A DNA stretch of 64,000 nucleotides, taken from positions 372,001-436,000 of the forward strand of contig NZ_JACLHY010000001.1 in assembly GCF_014397245.1 (NCBI RefSeq). The letters are read 5' to 3'. The translations under genes and the position numbers were made by a program. Origin of the DNA: Arenibacter arenosicollis (GTDB lineage Bacteria > Bacteroidota > Bacteroidia > Flavobacteriales > Flavobacteriaceae). The notes beneath the pieces are model-generated. The model was not told the origin of the DNA. It saw only the letters and a program-made list of their open reading frames with translations, and did no database searches. Shown here one piece after another: positions 34,029-42,652 of this stretch (position 1 is its first letter; each line of letters starts with the position of its first letter).

Positions 34029-34976
34029 ATGAAAAATGTTTTCTGTATAGGGGAATTATTAATAGATTTTGTGGCGGAAAAACAGGGGAGCAATCTTTCA
34101 AAAGCCACCGATTTTACAAAAAAGGCAGGAGGTGCACCGGCAAATGTAGCCTCGGCAATTGCAAAATTGGGTGGCAAAAGTTTTTTTATTGGCTGTGTAG
34201 GCAAAGATCCCTTTGGTACATTTCTGATCAACACCCTAACAGAAGGGCAAGTGGATGTAACCTTGGCACAGAGGTCCGACACATTCACCACTTTGGCCTT
34301 TGTTTCGCTAACCGCGGATGGTGAGCGTGATTTTGTCTTTAGCCGTGGTGCGGACAAAGAATTAACACACGACCACCGTTTAAAGAATTTATTTAAAAAT
34401 CAAATTGTACATTTTGGGGCCGCCACTTCATTCTTGGGGGGAAGCCTGGAAGAGGCTTATACACTTTATCTCCAAGAAGCAATAGCCCACAATAGCTTCA
34501 TTTCCTTCGATCCTAATTTTAGGGCCGATCTTTGGAAGGGAACCGAAGCCATCTTTGTTCAAAAATGTATTCCTTTTATAGAAAAATCACATTTGTGCAA
34601 ATTTAGTATGGAGGAAGCCCAGTTACTTTCGGGAAAAGAAAATTTGGAGGAAGCCTGTACTTTTTTACACAATTTAGGTTCCAAAATAATTACTGTTACT
34701 TTGGGTGGAGAGGGTACCTATCTAAGCACTCCAACAGTTAAAAAAATAATACCGAGCATAAAGGTTAGCCCAATTGATACCACAGGTGCAGGAGATGCTT
34801 TTATCGGATGTTTGCTGAAACAGATTGCCCTGACCACTAACCTGGACACCCTAATGGCCCATCCCGGACCTTTGGAAAATATGGTTCAACAAGCCAATAA
34901 GGCGGGTGCAATTACCACCACAAATTATGGGGCCATAGAATCCTTGCCAACACAGGAGCAGTTAAATCAGCTATAA
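34029..34976 (+). CDS. PfkB-family carbohydrate kinase (fructokinase-like)
   Basis: A 315-residue cytosolic ribokinase-fold sugar kinase. The N-terminal signature KKAGGAPANVASAIAKLGG (about 35-53) and the C-terminal ATP/anion-hole motif DTTGAGDAF (250-258, catalytic base Asp256) are intact. FIGCVGKDPFG and ISFDPNFRADLW are typical of fructokinases, so phosphorylation of fructose is the best guess. No transporter or sugar hydrolase is adjacent. The gene stands between the nrdJ terminator and a convergent operon. Confidence 0.9.
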   Translation: MKNVFCIGELLIDFVAEKQGSNLSKATDFTKKAGGAPANVASAIAKLGGKSFFIGCVGKDPFGTFLINTLTEGQVDVTLAQRSDTFTTLAFVSLTADGERDFVFSRGADKELTHDHRLKNLFKNQIVHFGAATSFLGGSLEEAYTLYLQEAIAHNSFISFDPNFRADLWKGTEAIFVQKCIPFIEKSHLCKFSMEEAQLLSGKENLEEACTFLHNLGSKIITVTLGGEGTYLSTPTVKKIIPSIKVSPIDTTGAGDAFIGCLLKQIALTTNLDTLMAHPGPLENMVQQANKAGAITTTNYGAIESLPTQEQLNQL

Positions 34977-34995
34977 ACCTAATGGCATTCCAACC

Positions 34996-36132
34996 CTAAT
35001 TATATTTCATCTTTCTAATAATCCTCAGGGATTCCTTAATAGATTGGTATATCGGAATATCGTAATTCTTTATTACGGGCTTCGCGTTTTCCATAATATC
35101 CTTGGCCTCTTCAAAGCCATTGACATAGCAAATTAACAAGGTGTCGGACAACAGTGATAAATCCCTTTTTTCGTTTGGGGTTAAAGGTATTTCCTTTTCA
35201 ATTTTTTTAAGTAGGGCGATATTGGTATTATAAATATGATGAAGTGTTTTTTTGTCATATAGGGGAGGGTCAAATATCAAATCGCTGTTAATGGTATAAG
35301 TACCATTATCGGAAAAAGTAATGACCACCTTTTCCAAAGGATAATATTGTTGTTGACTACTTAATCCCAACTGTACATATTCAATAGTAGTAAAGGAATT
35401 TTCATCATACGATATGGTGATTTCATCAAATTCAGAAAAAAACAACTTCACCTGTTCATTGATCAATTCAATATCGACACGCGAGTAATAAGTTTCATTA
35501 TTTACTTTTTTTTGATGTCCTGCCCAGCAAACCACAAATTGTTCCTTAAACACCTTGTAATGACTTGTAAGATCCTTATGCCGCTCATTTAGAAAGTCGA
35601 CCACCCCATCCAAGGTAAGTTCAATGTTATTTTTGGCATGCTGTTCTATGGTAGCCACAGCTTCGGCATTTACATCGGTCAACTCAATTCCATAAACTTT
35701 TGGCATACTAATGCTTCCATCCCTAAAGAATACCGCACCCCCGTAATACTTCCATATATTCTTTCGTAAAGAACAGACCTTGCCATTGGATCTTATAGTT
35801 ACCAAACCAACTACCTTGCCTATGGGCAAATGGGGAAAGGGAATATTTTCATAGGTAATGCGCGGCGGATTGTCCAAATAGGCATTTACCAAATTTTGAA
35901 TTTTGCTGTCATCGAAAAAATCGACCCCTACAATTTCGTTATCTTCATCCTCTACTCCAATGACAATAAATGAATTGTTTTGCGGATTACTATTGGCCAG
36001 TGCACAAACATGCTTTAAAAATTTCGCCTTCCCCTCCCTTTGTCCAATATCTATAAACCGCTTTTTATCATAAAAGCTATTCTCGTCATTATGGGCAAGA
36101 AGATTTTTTACGAGTAAGCGTTTATTGATCAT
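34996..36132 (-). CDS. AlbA_2 (Schlafen-type) domain protein
   Basis: A 378-residue soluble protein. The N-terminal 140 residues match the AlbA_2/divergent-AAA pattern: a long first helix, REGKAKFLKHVCALANSNP, then FIVIGVEDEDNEIVGVD and a LVNAYLDNPPRITY segment. This domain is found in putative transcriptional regulators and in Schlafen proteins; ATP or nucleic-acid binding has been proposed. The remaining part has no motif I recognise. Its ATG overlaps the SDR stop codon by four bases (ATGA, 36129-36132), so translation is coupled. A role in regulating or accompanying the two upstream reductases is inference only. Confidence 0.72.
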   Translation of the reverse strand: MINKRLLVKNLLAHNDENSFYDKKRFIDIGQREGKAKFLKHVCALANSNPQNNSFIVIGVEDEDNEIVGVDFFDDSKIQNLVNAYLDNPPRITYENIPFPHLPIGKVVGLVTIRSNGKVCSLRKNIWKYYGGAVFFRDGSISMPKVYGIELTDVNAEAVATIEQHAKNNIELTLDGVVDFLNERHKDLTSHYKVFKEQFVVCWAGHQKKVNNETYYSRVDIELINEQVKLFFSEFDEITISYDENSFTTIEYVQLGLSSQQQYYPLEKVVITFSDNGTYTINSDLIFDPPLYDKKTLHHIYNTNIALLKKIEKEIPLTPNEKRDLSLLSDTLLICYVNGFEEAKDIMENAKPVIKNYDIPIYQSIKESLRIIRKMKYN

Positions 36133-36902
36133 AATTTCTTATTGACAATAGTAGCACTCGCTTGTGCCGTTGGCATAACTAATAAATCTGCAATGTTGAC
36201 ATGTGAAGGCCTAGTCACCATAAAATGGATAATATCAGCAATGTCTTCCGCCTGTAAGGGCTGATATCCTGTATAAGTATCAGAAGCCCTGCCGTTATCC
36301 CCTTTAAAGCGCACCTTACTAAATTCTGTTTCCACCAATCCCGGATTTATGGCGCCAACCCGAATACCGTATTTGTTTAAATCTATTCTCATCCCTTGGT
36401 TTAAGGCATCAACAGCATATTTACTGGCGCAGTATACATTCCCCATAGGATACACTTCCTTTCCGGCAATGGAGCCAATATTTATAATATGTCCGGCTTT
36501 GTTTTTTATCATTTGTGGCATTATAGCCTTGGAAACGTACAACAGCCCCTTTACATTAATATCCAGCATTGCTTCCCAATCGTCCAAATTACCATCCTCA
36601 ATAGAATCCAAACCATGGGCGTTCCCTGCATTATTGATTAGAATGTCTATATCGGAAAACTCCTCTGGAAGGGAGTCAATTGCCTTAAAAACTGCCTTTT
36701 TGTCCTGCACATCAAAAGCCAACGTAAAAACCTTGGTATGTCTGGACAGTTCTTTTTTCAGTTCGGCCAATCGCTTTTTTCGCCTCCCGCAAATGACTAT
36801 ATTTATTTTATTGGTGGCAAAAAGTTTGGCCGTTGCAAGGCCTATTCCACTGGTTGCCCCCGTTATAAATGCAATTGGTTTCTCATTGTTGGAAATACTC
36901 AT
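36129..36902 (-). CDS. Short-chain dehydrogenase/reductase, YdfG-like
   Basis: A 257-residue NADP-type SDR. The cofactor loop TGATSGIG (14-21), the basic CGRRKKR following the second strand (NADP preference), NNAG (90-93) and the catalytic Ser144, Tyr157 and Lys161 (YCASK) are intact. The C-terminal part NPGLVETEFSKVRF and YQPLQAEDIADIIHFMV match the 3-hydroxy acid dehydrogenase YdfG group, which acts on malonic semialdehyde, serine or threonine. It lies 47 bp downstream of the aldo/keto reductase gene and overlaps the AlbA_2 gene, forming a three-gene operon. Confidence 0.88.
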   Translation of the reverse strand: MSISNNEKPIAFITGATSGIGLATAKLFATNKINIVICGRRKKRLAELKKELSRHTKVFTLAFDVQDKKAVFKAIDSLPEEFSDIDILINNAGNAHGLDSIEDGNLDDWEAMLDINVKGLLYVSKAIMPQMIKNKAGHIINIGSIAGKEVYPMGNVYCASKYAVDALNQGMRIDLNKYGIRVGAINPGLVETEFSKVRFKGDNGRASDTYTGYQPLQAEDIADIIHFMVTRPSHVNIADLLVMPTAQASATIVNKKL

Positions 36903-36949
36903 AAAAATTAGTTCTAAATATTGTTTCTATTTATACCGGTAGCCCAATT

Positions 36950-37825
36950 CTAAGGCACGTCTTCCCCCATACTCGCAGCCAACAATAAAAACCAATCTTC
37001 CTTCTCAAGATCAATATTCATTGCGTTCATTGCGTCGGTCAACCGTTTGGGATTAGTGGTTCCTACCACTGGGTATATTCCAGCTGGATGTGTAAAAATC
37101 CATGCCAATAGTAGCTGACTTGCGTTTACCTGGTATTTCTTCTTTAATTGTTTTAATACTTTTTTTATTCTCTTGGTCCGCTTATTTTTATCTCGATAAT
37201 AACTCCCCAAGGGGCTCCAGGCCATTGCCATTCTTTTATGAACAATACAATCGTCCCACCCCCCATTGTTCATGGCTTCAGTGGCAGTTAAGGAAAATTC
37301 CAACTGATTGGATTGTACCTCCACTGTAGTCTCCAATAAGCTAATCTGGGAAGGTGTAAAATTGGACACCCCAAAATCCAGAATTTTACCCTCTTTTTTC
37401 AATTGTTGTACAGCCTCCCCGATTTCCTCTGGACGCATCAACGGACTAGGTCTATGCAATAGCAACATATCCAAGTAATCTGTTTTTAAATTTTTAAGGG
37501 ACTGCTCAACAGACCAAATAATATAATCCTTGGAATAGTTGTAATGCTTAACTCTGTTCTTACGCTCCTCACAAACCATTTGAATGCCACATTTACTGAT
37601 CAGCTGAATTTTATCACGGCTAATATTGGAAGATATAAAGGCATTTCCAAAAAACAATTCGTTGTTATAGGAACCATATATATCTGCATGGTCAAAAGTG
37701 GTAATTCCTTGATCCAAACAATGACCAATTAATTTTGCTCCCTCCCCAACAGATAGCTTTTTACCCCAATTACCCCAAGTCATTGTCCCAGCAATGATTT
37801 TGGAATAAGATGTATTATTTTTCAT
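36950..37825 (-). CDS. Aldo/keto reductase
   Basis: A 291-residue NADPH-dependent TIM-barrel oxidoreductase, cytosolic. The catalytic tetrad is complete: Asp45 (TTFDHADIYG), Tyr50, Lys78 (ISKCG) and His124 (LLLHRPSP). The cofactor end ASQLLLAWIFTHPAGIYPVVG and TTNPKRL is typical of YdhF-like reductases. Physiological substrates are aldehydes or ketones not predictable from sequence. It is the first gene of the operon with the SDR and AlbA_2 genes and diverges from the Bat operon. Confidence 0.88.
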   Translation of the reverse strand: MKNNTSYSKIIAGTMTWGNWGKKLSVGEGAKLIGHCLDQGITTFDHADIYGSYNNELFFGNAFISSNISRDKIQLISKCGIQMVCEERKNRVKHYNYSKDYIIWSVEQSLKNLKTDYLDMLLLHRPSPLMRPEEIGEAVQQLKKEGKILDFGVSNFTPSQISLLETTVEVQSNQLEFSLTATEAMNNGGWDDCIVHKRMAMAWSPLGSYYRDKNKRTKRIKKVLKQLKKKYQVNASQLLLAWIFTHPAGIYPVVGTTNPKRLTDAMNAMNIDLEKEDWFLLLAASMGEDVP

Positions 37826-37864
37826 ATGTTTGTGAAATTATGAATAATTCCCTTAAATAGTTCA

Positions 37865-37872
37865 CAAAACTA
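37865..37872 (-). promoter_or_regulatory. Candidate -7 promoter box of the aldo/keto reductase operon
   Basis: The reverse strand reads TAGTTTTG, an exact TAnnTTTG match 40 bp upstream of the ATG. No clear -33 box was found. Confidence 0.4.
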
Positions 37873-37984
37873 GACCCATTGCTTAACTTTTAACCATACA
37901 TTAACAGCCAATAACTAAATAAATTTTCAATTTGCACCCACTTTTGAAGTTAACCACTTTAAACATAACAAAACAAAGGATTAT

Positions 37985-38986
37985 ATGGAAGAAAATACTT
38001 CGGTAGATATCAGCGCCGTGAACGAGAAAATTGCCCAAGAAAGTGCTTTTATAGACCTACTTATTTTAGAAATGAATAAAGTAATCGTCGGTCAAAAACA
38101 TATGGTAGAACGATTACTTATTGGACTATTGGGCCAGGGCCATATTTTACTGGAAGGTGTTCCCGGTCTAGCCAAAACTTTAGCTATAAATACCTTGGCA
38201 AAAGCTGTTCAGGGAAGTTTTAGTAGAATACAATTTACACCGGATCTTTTGCCGGCTGATGTGGTAGGTACCATGATCTACAACATGAAGGTTAATGATT
38301 TCTCCATCAAAAAAGGCCCCATATTTGCCAATTTTGTTTTGGCGGATGAGATTAACCGTGCACCCGCAAAAGTGCAATCGGCTCTTCTTGAAGCCATGCA
38401 GGAAAAACAGGTGACTATTGGGGATGAAACCTTTATATTGGACAAACCTTTCTTGGTTATGGCCACCCAAAACCCAGTGGAGCAAGAAGGGACTTATCCA
38501 TTACCCGAAGCCCAGGTGGATCGTTTCATGTTAAAGACCGTTATAGATTATCCCAAACTTAGCGAAGAGCAACTAATTATCCGACAAAATCTTAAGGGTG
38601 CCTATGAAGAGGTAAAACCTGTGGTAAGTATTAAGCAGATCTTAAGTGCCCAAAAGGCAGTGCGGGATGTGTATATGGACGAGAAAATCGAAAAATATAT
38701 TCTCGACATCGTTTTTGCCACTCGTTACCCCGAAAAATACAATTTAGAAAACCTAAAACCTTTAATAAGTTTCGGAGCTTCTCCAAGGGGTAGTATTAAT
38801 TTAGCGGTAGCTGCCAAATGCTATGCCTTTATTAAAAGGCGGGGCTATGTAGTTCCGGAAGACGTACGGGCCGTTATTCATGACGTTTTACGCCACAGAA
38901 TTGGCATTACGTATGAGGCGGAAGCAGAGAATATTACCTCGGAAGAAATCATAAATAAAATCGTAAACGAAATTGAAGTACCTTAA
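37985..38986 (+). CDS. MoxR-type AAA+ ATPase of the Bat operon
   Basis: A 333-residue cytosolic AAA+ ATPase. Walker A is GVPGLAKT (58-65), Walker B ends in the acidic pair Asp121-Glu122 (FVLADEINRAP), and sensor and lid elements follow (ATQNPVEQEGTYPLPEAQVDRF, here split at residues about 155-176). MoxR proteins act as chaperones that activate partner von Willebrand factor A (VWA) proteins; the partners are encoded immediately downstream. It opens an eight-gene cluster classically called Bat (Bacteroides aerotolerance). An 88-bp spacer with short repeats separates it from the next gene. Confidence 0.93.
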   Translation: MEENTSVDISAVNEKIAQESAFIDLLILEMNKVIVGQKHMVERLLIGLLGQGHILLEGVPGLAKTLAINTLAKAVQGSFSRIQFTPDLLPADVVGTMIYNMKVNDFSIKKGPIFANFVLADEINRAPAKVQSALLEAMQEKQVTIGDETFILDKPFLVMATQNPVEQEGTYPLPEAQVDRFMLKTVIDYPKLSEEQLIIRQNLKGAYEEVKPVVSIKQILSAQKAVRDVYMDEKIEKYILDIVFATRYPEKYNLENLKPLISFGASPRGSINLAVAAKCYAFIKRRGYVVPEDVRAVIHDVLRHRIGITYEAEAENITSEEIINKIVNEIEVP

Positions 38987-38993
38987 TCAGTCT

Positions 38994-39074
38994 ACAGTTA
39001 TCGGCCCACAGTTATTGGTCTTTAGGCCATAAGCACTGTGCCCGAATACTTTTACTGCAAACTGCAAACTGAAA
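38994..39074 (+). repeat. Short direct and tandem repeats between moxR and DUF58 genes
   Basis: ACAGTTAT occurs twice (38994-39001, 39008-39015). Three tandem heptamers, ACTGCAA, ACTGCAA and ACTGAAA, fill 39054-39074 and run directly into the ATG at 39075. CACAGT (39007-39012) can also pair with ACTGTG (39035-39040). It is the only long spacer in the first half of the Bat operon. Confidence 0.55.
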
Positions 39075-39941
39075 ATGGATACCAAGGAATTATTAAAAAA
39101 AGTTCGCAAGATTGAGATAAAGACGAGGCGTCTTTCCGACCATATTTTTGGAGGGGAGTACCACTCGACTTTTAAAGGAAGGGGTATGACTTTTAGTGAG
39201 GTGCGCCAATATCAATTTGGCGATGATGTAAGATCCATAGACTGGAATGTTACGGCTCGCTATAACGAGCCCTATGTAAAGGTTTTTGAGGAGGAAAGGG
39301 AACTTACCATGATGCTCATGGTAGACGTGAGTGGTTCAGAGCTTTTTGGAACCAGCAATCAGTTTAAAAAGGATGTTATTACTGAAATATCCGCTACCCT
39401 GGCCTTTTCTGCACTTCAGAACAATGATAAAGTTGGACTTCTTTTATTTACCGATGAAGTGGAACTCTATATTCCACCAAAAAAAGGTAAAAGTCACGCT
39501 CTTAGAATAATAAGGGAATTGTTGGAGTTTTCCCCAAAAAGTACGAAGACCAATGTTGGTGCTGCTTTAAAATTCCTTACCAACGTAATGAAGAAAAAGG
39601 CCATTGTTTTTGTACTCTCAGATTTTATTACTGATGATTACCTTCAAACATTGCGCATAACAGGTAAAAAACATGACCTTACGGGAATTAGGGTATTTGA
39701 TGAAAGAGAGGAAAATATCCCCAATTTAGGGATGGTACAAATGCAGGATGCCGAAACAGGGGCAATTCAGTTGGTTAATACCCAATCCAAAAAAGTGAGA
39801 ATGGCCTATGGCAAGCATTATAGCGAGCGTGTTGCCTATTTTCAGGATACTTTTACCAAATCGGGCTGTGGGGTATTAAGTTGTAGGGTTGATGAAAGTT
39901 ATGTAAAAAAATTATTGGGCTATTTTAAGAGAAGAGGTTGA
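39075..39941 (+). CDS. DUF58 family protein (Bat operon)
   Basis: A 288-residue soluble protein with the DUF58 signature RSIDWNVTAR (53-62) followed by a VWA-like domain whose metal-site motif is D84-V-S-G-S88 (LMVDVSGSELFG). Such proteins are encoded next to MoxR ATPases in nearly all genomes and are probable clients of the ATPase. No signal peptide or membrane span is seen, so it acts in the cytosol or at the inner membrane face. The next gene starts five bases after its stop codon. Confidence 0.92.
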   Translation: MDTKELLKKVRKIEIKTRRLSDHIFGGEYHSTFKGRGMTFSEVRQYQFGDDVRSIDWNVTARYNEPYVKVFEEERELTMMLMVDVSGSELFGTSNQFKKDVITEISATLAFSALQNNDKVGLLLFTDEVELYIPPKKGKSHALRIIRELLEFSPKSTKTNVGAALKFLTNVMKKKAIVFVLSDFITDDYLQTLRITGKKHDLTGIRVFDEREENIPNLGMVQMQDAETGAIQLVNTQSKKVRMAYGKHYSERVAYFQDTFTKSGCGVLSCRVDESYVKKLLGYFKRRG

Positions 39942-39946
39942 TTTAA

Positions 39947-41602
39947 ATGAGGAACTTAGATTTGAGCATTAAAAATAGTTGTTCGTATTTTCTACGATAT
40001 ATTGCATTGTGCCTACTATTTACCACGGTACAAGGTTTTTCGCAAAATTCTCCCATAATTAGGTCGGAGGTGGATACCACGTATATAAAAATTGGCGAGC
40101 AGATAAATTTTAAAGTCACCGTAGAAACAGATTCTACTTCCCAGGTAATTTTCCCGGAAGGACAAACCTTTTCCCCTTTAGAAACCGTTGAGGCCCTAAT
40201 GACAGATACGGTTAAAAAATTAGATAGGATTACCCTTCAGAAAATCTACGCCCTCACCCAATTTGATTCGGGATCCTACACCCTTCCAAGGCAACAGATC
40301 ATGGTAAATGGGAAACCGTTTTTTACGGATTCCTTAAAAATAAATGTGGCCACGGTACCAGTTGATACCCTAGCCCAGAAAATGTATGATATAAAACCTT
40401 TGATCAATGTAGAAAAATCCAACGGGGATCTTTGGAAAATCCTCCTATGGATATTAGTTGTTTTATTGGTTGCTGGTTTGGCGTTGTATTGGTTTGTTTT
40501 CAAAAAGAAACCATTGAGTGATGAAGAAAAAGTAGCTTTATTACCCCCTTTTGACCGAGCAATTTTGGGCTTGAAACAATTGGAAAAGTCAAAATATTTA
40601 ATACAGGATGATTATAAATCCTACTATTCCGAGCTAACCGACATTGTACGCTCCTACTTGGAAGAAGATGTTCATGTAACCGCCCTTGAAAGCACCACAG
40701 ACCAACTAATAGATAAATTGGAAATGATGAAGGATGCGGGCCAATTAAAACTGGATCATGAAACCATTCAACAGTTCAAAAAAGTTCTGCAAACCTCGGA
40801 TTTGGTGAAATTTGCGAAATCAAAACCCGAAAACTCGGTAGCCGAACAGGATAGAAAATCCGTGGAACAAATTGTTATAAAAACAAAGGAAGCCATTCCA
40901 GAACCTACAGAAGAGGAATTATTACAACGTGAAGAGTATTTGGAGGAAGTGGAAAGAAAGAAACAGAAGAAAAAAATAATTATTGTGGCAGTAACTGCCG
41001 TTCTTGTACTGTTGTTTTCTACCGCCGCTGCCATAGGCTATTACGGATTTGGATATGTCAAGGACACGGTATTGGGCCATCCGACCAAAGATTTATTGGA
41101 AGGGGAATGGGTACAGAGCGATTACGGCTTCCCCCCAGTAAGCTTACAGACCCCAAAAGTCTTATTGCGACAAGCAGTAAAATTACCCCCGGAAGCACAG
41201 GCTTCCATAAAAGAAATGCAGGCTTTTGCTTATAGAAGTTCCATTGGACTGTTCACTATAGCCACCACCTCTATTACCTTGGCACAACCAGAGGATCCGG
41301 ATCTTGATAAGGCTTCGGAGCAGATCTTGAAGAATTTTGAGGCCCAAGGCGCCAAGAACATCACTACCAAACAAGAGGAGTTTACTACCTTGACGGGAGT
41401 CAAAGGAATTAAACTTTATGGAAGTGGAAAATTTGCCGTTCCTGAATCCAAAGAATTGATTTCCGGGAATTATGTTGTCCTATTTTTTGGTGGCAAAGGT
41501 TTTCAACAAAATGTAATCTTGACATGGTTGGCAGACGACAACTATGCAGACCAAATAGTAGACCGAATTTTGAACTCAGTAGAAGTAAAAACGACCTTAT
41601 AG
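39947..41602 (+). CDS. BatD-like membrane protein with extra C-terminal domain
   Basis: A 551-residue exported membrane protein. Residues 1-33 are a signal peptide ending QGFSQ. Residues 36-140 form a BatD/oxygen-tolerance-like beta domain (VDTTYIKIGEQINFKV). Span 1 is about 161-186, followed by a cytosolic helical part resembling DUF4381 (DEEKVALLPPFDRAILGLKQL). Span 2 is about 342-368, followed by a C-terminal domain of about 170 residues (380-551) that I do not recognise and which should face the periplasm. It starts five bases after the DUF58 gene and stops directly before the BatA ATG. Its place in the operon suggests assembly with the VWA proteins. Confidence 0.75.
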   Translation: MRNLDLSIKNSCSYFLRYIALCLLFTTVQGFSQNSPIIRSEVDTTYIKIGEQINFKVTVETDSTSQVIFPEGQTFSPLETVEALMTDTVKKLDRITLQKIYALTQFDSGSYTLPRQQIMVNGKPFFTDSLKINVATVPVDTLAQKMYDIKPLINVEKSNGDLWKILLWILVVLLVAGLALYWFVFKKKPLSDEEKVALLPPFDRAILGLKQLEKSKYLIQDDYKSYYSELTDIVRSYLEEDVHVTALESTTDQLIDKLEMMKDAGQLKLDHETIQQFKKVLQTSDLVKFAKSKPENSVAEQDRKSVEQIVIKTKEAIPEPTEEELLQREEYLEEVERKKQKKKIIIVAVTAVLVLLFSTAAAIGYYGFGYVKDTVLGHPTKDLLEGEWVQSDYGFPPVSLQTPKVLLRQAVKLPPEAQASIKEMQAFAYRSSIGLFTIATTSITLAQPEDPDLDKASEQILKNFEAQGAKNITTKQEEFTTLTGVKGIKLYGSGKFAVPESKELISGNYVVLFFGGKGFQQNVILTWLADDNYADQIVDRILNSVEVKTTL

Positions 41603-42601
41603 ATGTTTGAGAATATTTCCTTTGCGAACCCACAGTTTTTCTGGTTGTTGTTATTACTCCCAGTGGCAATGCTTTGGTATTTTTTTAAAAGAAGGGAACA
41701 AACGGCTTCCTTAAAAATATCCAGTATTAAGGGATTTCCCAAAGGCAGCATTCTACCTAAATTAAAACCGGCTCTCTTCCTCATGCGCTTATTGGCTTTG
41801 GCCGCAATCATTGTTGCCTTGGCGAGACCTCAAACGGAGGACATCTCCACCAAGACCAAGACCACTAAAGGTATTGATATTGTAATGGCCATTGATGTTT
41901 CCTCCAGTATGTTGGCAAAAGATTTAAAGCCGTATAGATTGGCGGCGCTTAAAAAGGTAGCGGCCGATTTTATTAACGAAAGGCCTAACGATAGAATAGG
42001 TTTGGTGGCCTATGCAGGTGAAAGTTACACCAAGACACCCATTACAAGTGATAAATCCATAGTTCTAAGGGCTTTGGACGAAATAACATATGGGCAATTA
42101 AATGATGGAACCGCTATTGGCATGGGATTGGCTACAGCTGTTAATAGACTTAAGGAAAGTAAGGCGCTTAGTAAAGTCATTATTTTGCTTACGGATGGTG
42201 TAAATAATTCAGGATTTATAGAACCCCAAACAGCGGCAGATCTAGCGGTTGAATTTGGTATTAAGACATACACTATAGGGCTGGGAACCAATGGAAATGC
42301 CATGTCTCCCATTGCCTATAATGCCGACGGATCCTTCAGGTACGGAATGCGTGAGGTTGAAATAGATGAAAGTCTGTTGAAATCGATAGCGGAAACAACG
42401 GGAGGGCAATATTTTAGGGCCACTGACAACAAAAAATTGGAAGCTATCTACAAAGAAATAAATAAATTGGAAAAAACCGAAGTAGAAGAATTTAAGTATT
42501 ATAAATACGAAGAAAAATTTAGACCTTGGGTCTATTTGGCAGGAGTTTTGCTCTTGTTCGAGTGGCTGGCTAGGATTACTCTATTTAGGAGTTTTATCTA
42601 A
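41603..42601 (+). CDS. batA: BatA: VWA-domain membrane protein
   Basis: A 332-residue inner-membrane protein. An N-terminal membrane pair (about 10-27 and 57-74) leads into a VWA domain with the metal-ion-dependent adhesion motif D98-V-S-S-S102 (IDVSSSMLAKDLKP), a conserved threonine (TPITSD) and LLTDGVNNSG. A C-terminal span (about 310-328) closes the protein. BatA and BatB form a complex in Bacteroides fragilis where the operon contributes to oxygen tolerance (established). It begins immediately after the preceding stop codon. Confidence 0.92.
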   Translation: MFENISFANPQFFWLLLLLPVAMLWYFFKRREQTASLKISSIKGFPKGSILPKLKPALFLMRLLALAAIIVALARPQTEDISTKTKTTKGIDIVMAIDVSSSMLAKDLKPYRLAALKKVAADFINERPNDRIGLVAYAGESYTKTPITSDKSIVLRALDEITYGQLNDGTAIGMGLATAVNRLKESKALSKVIILLTDGVNNSGFIEPQTAADLAVEFGIKTYTIGLGTNGNAMSPIAYNADGSFRYGMREVEIDESLLKSIAETTGGQYFRATDNKKLEAIYKEINKLEKTEVEEFKYYKYEEKFRPWVYLAGVLLLFEWLARITLFRSFI

Positions 42602-42652
42602 ATAAAAACAAGCTGGCTCCATGGGGTTTGATTTACAAATGAAGAATACAAA

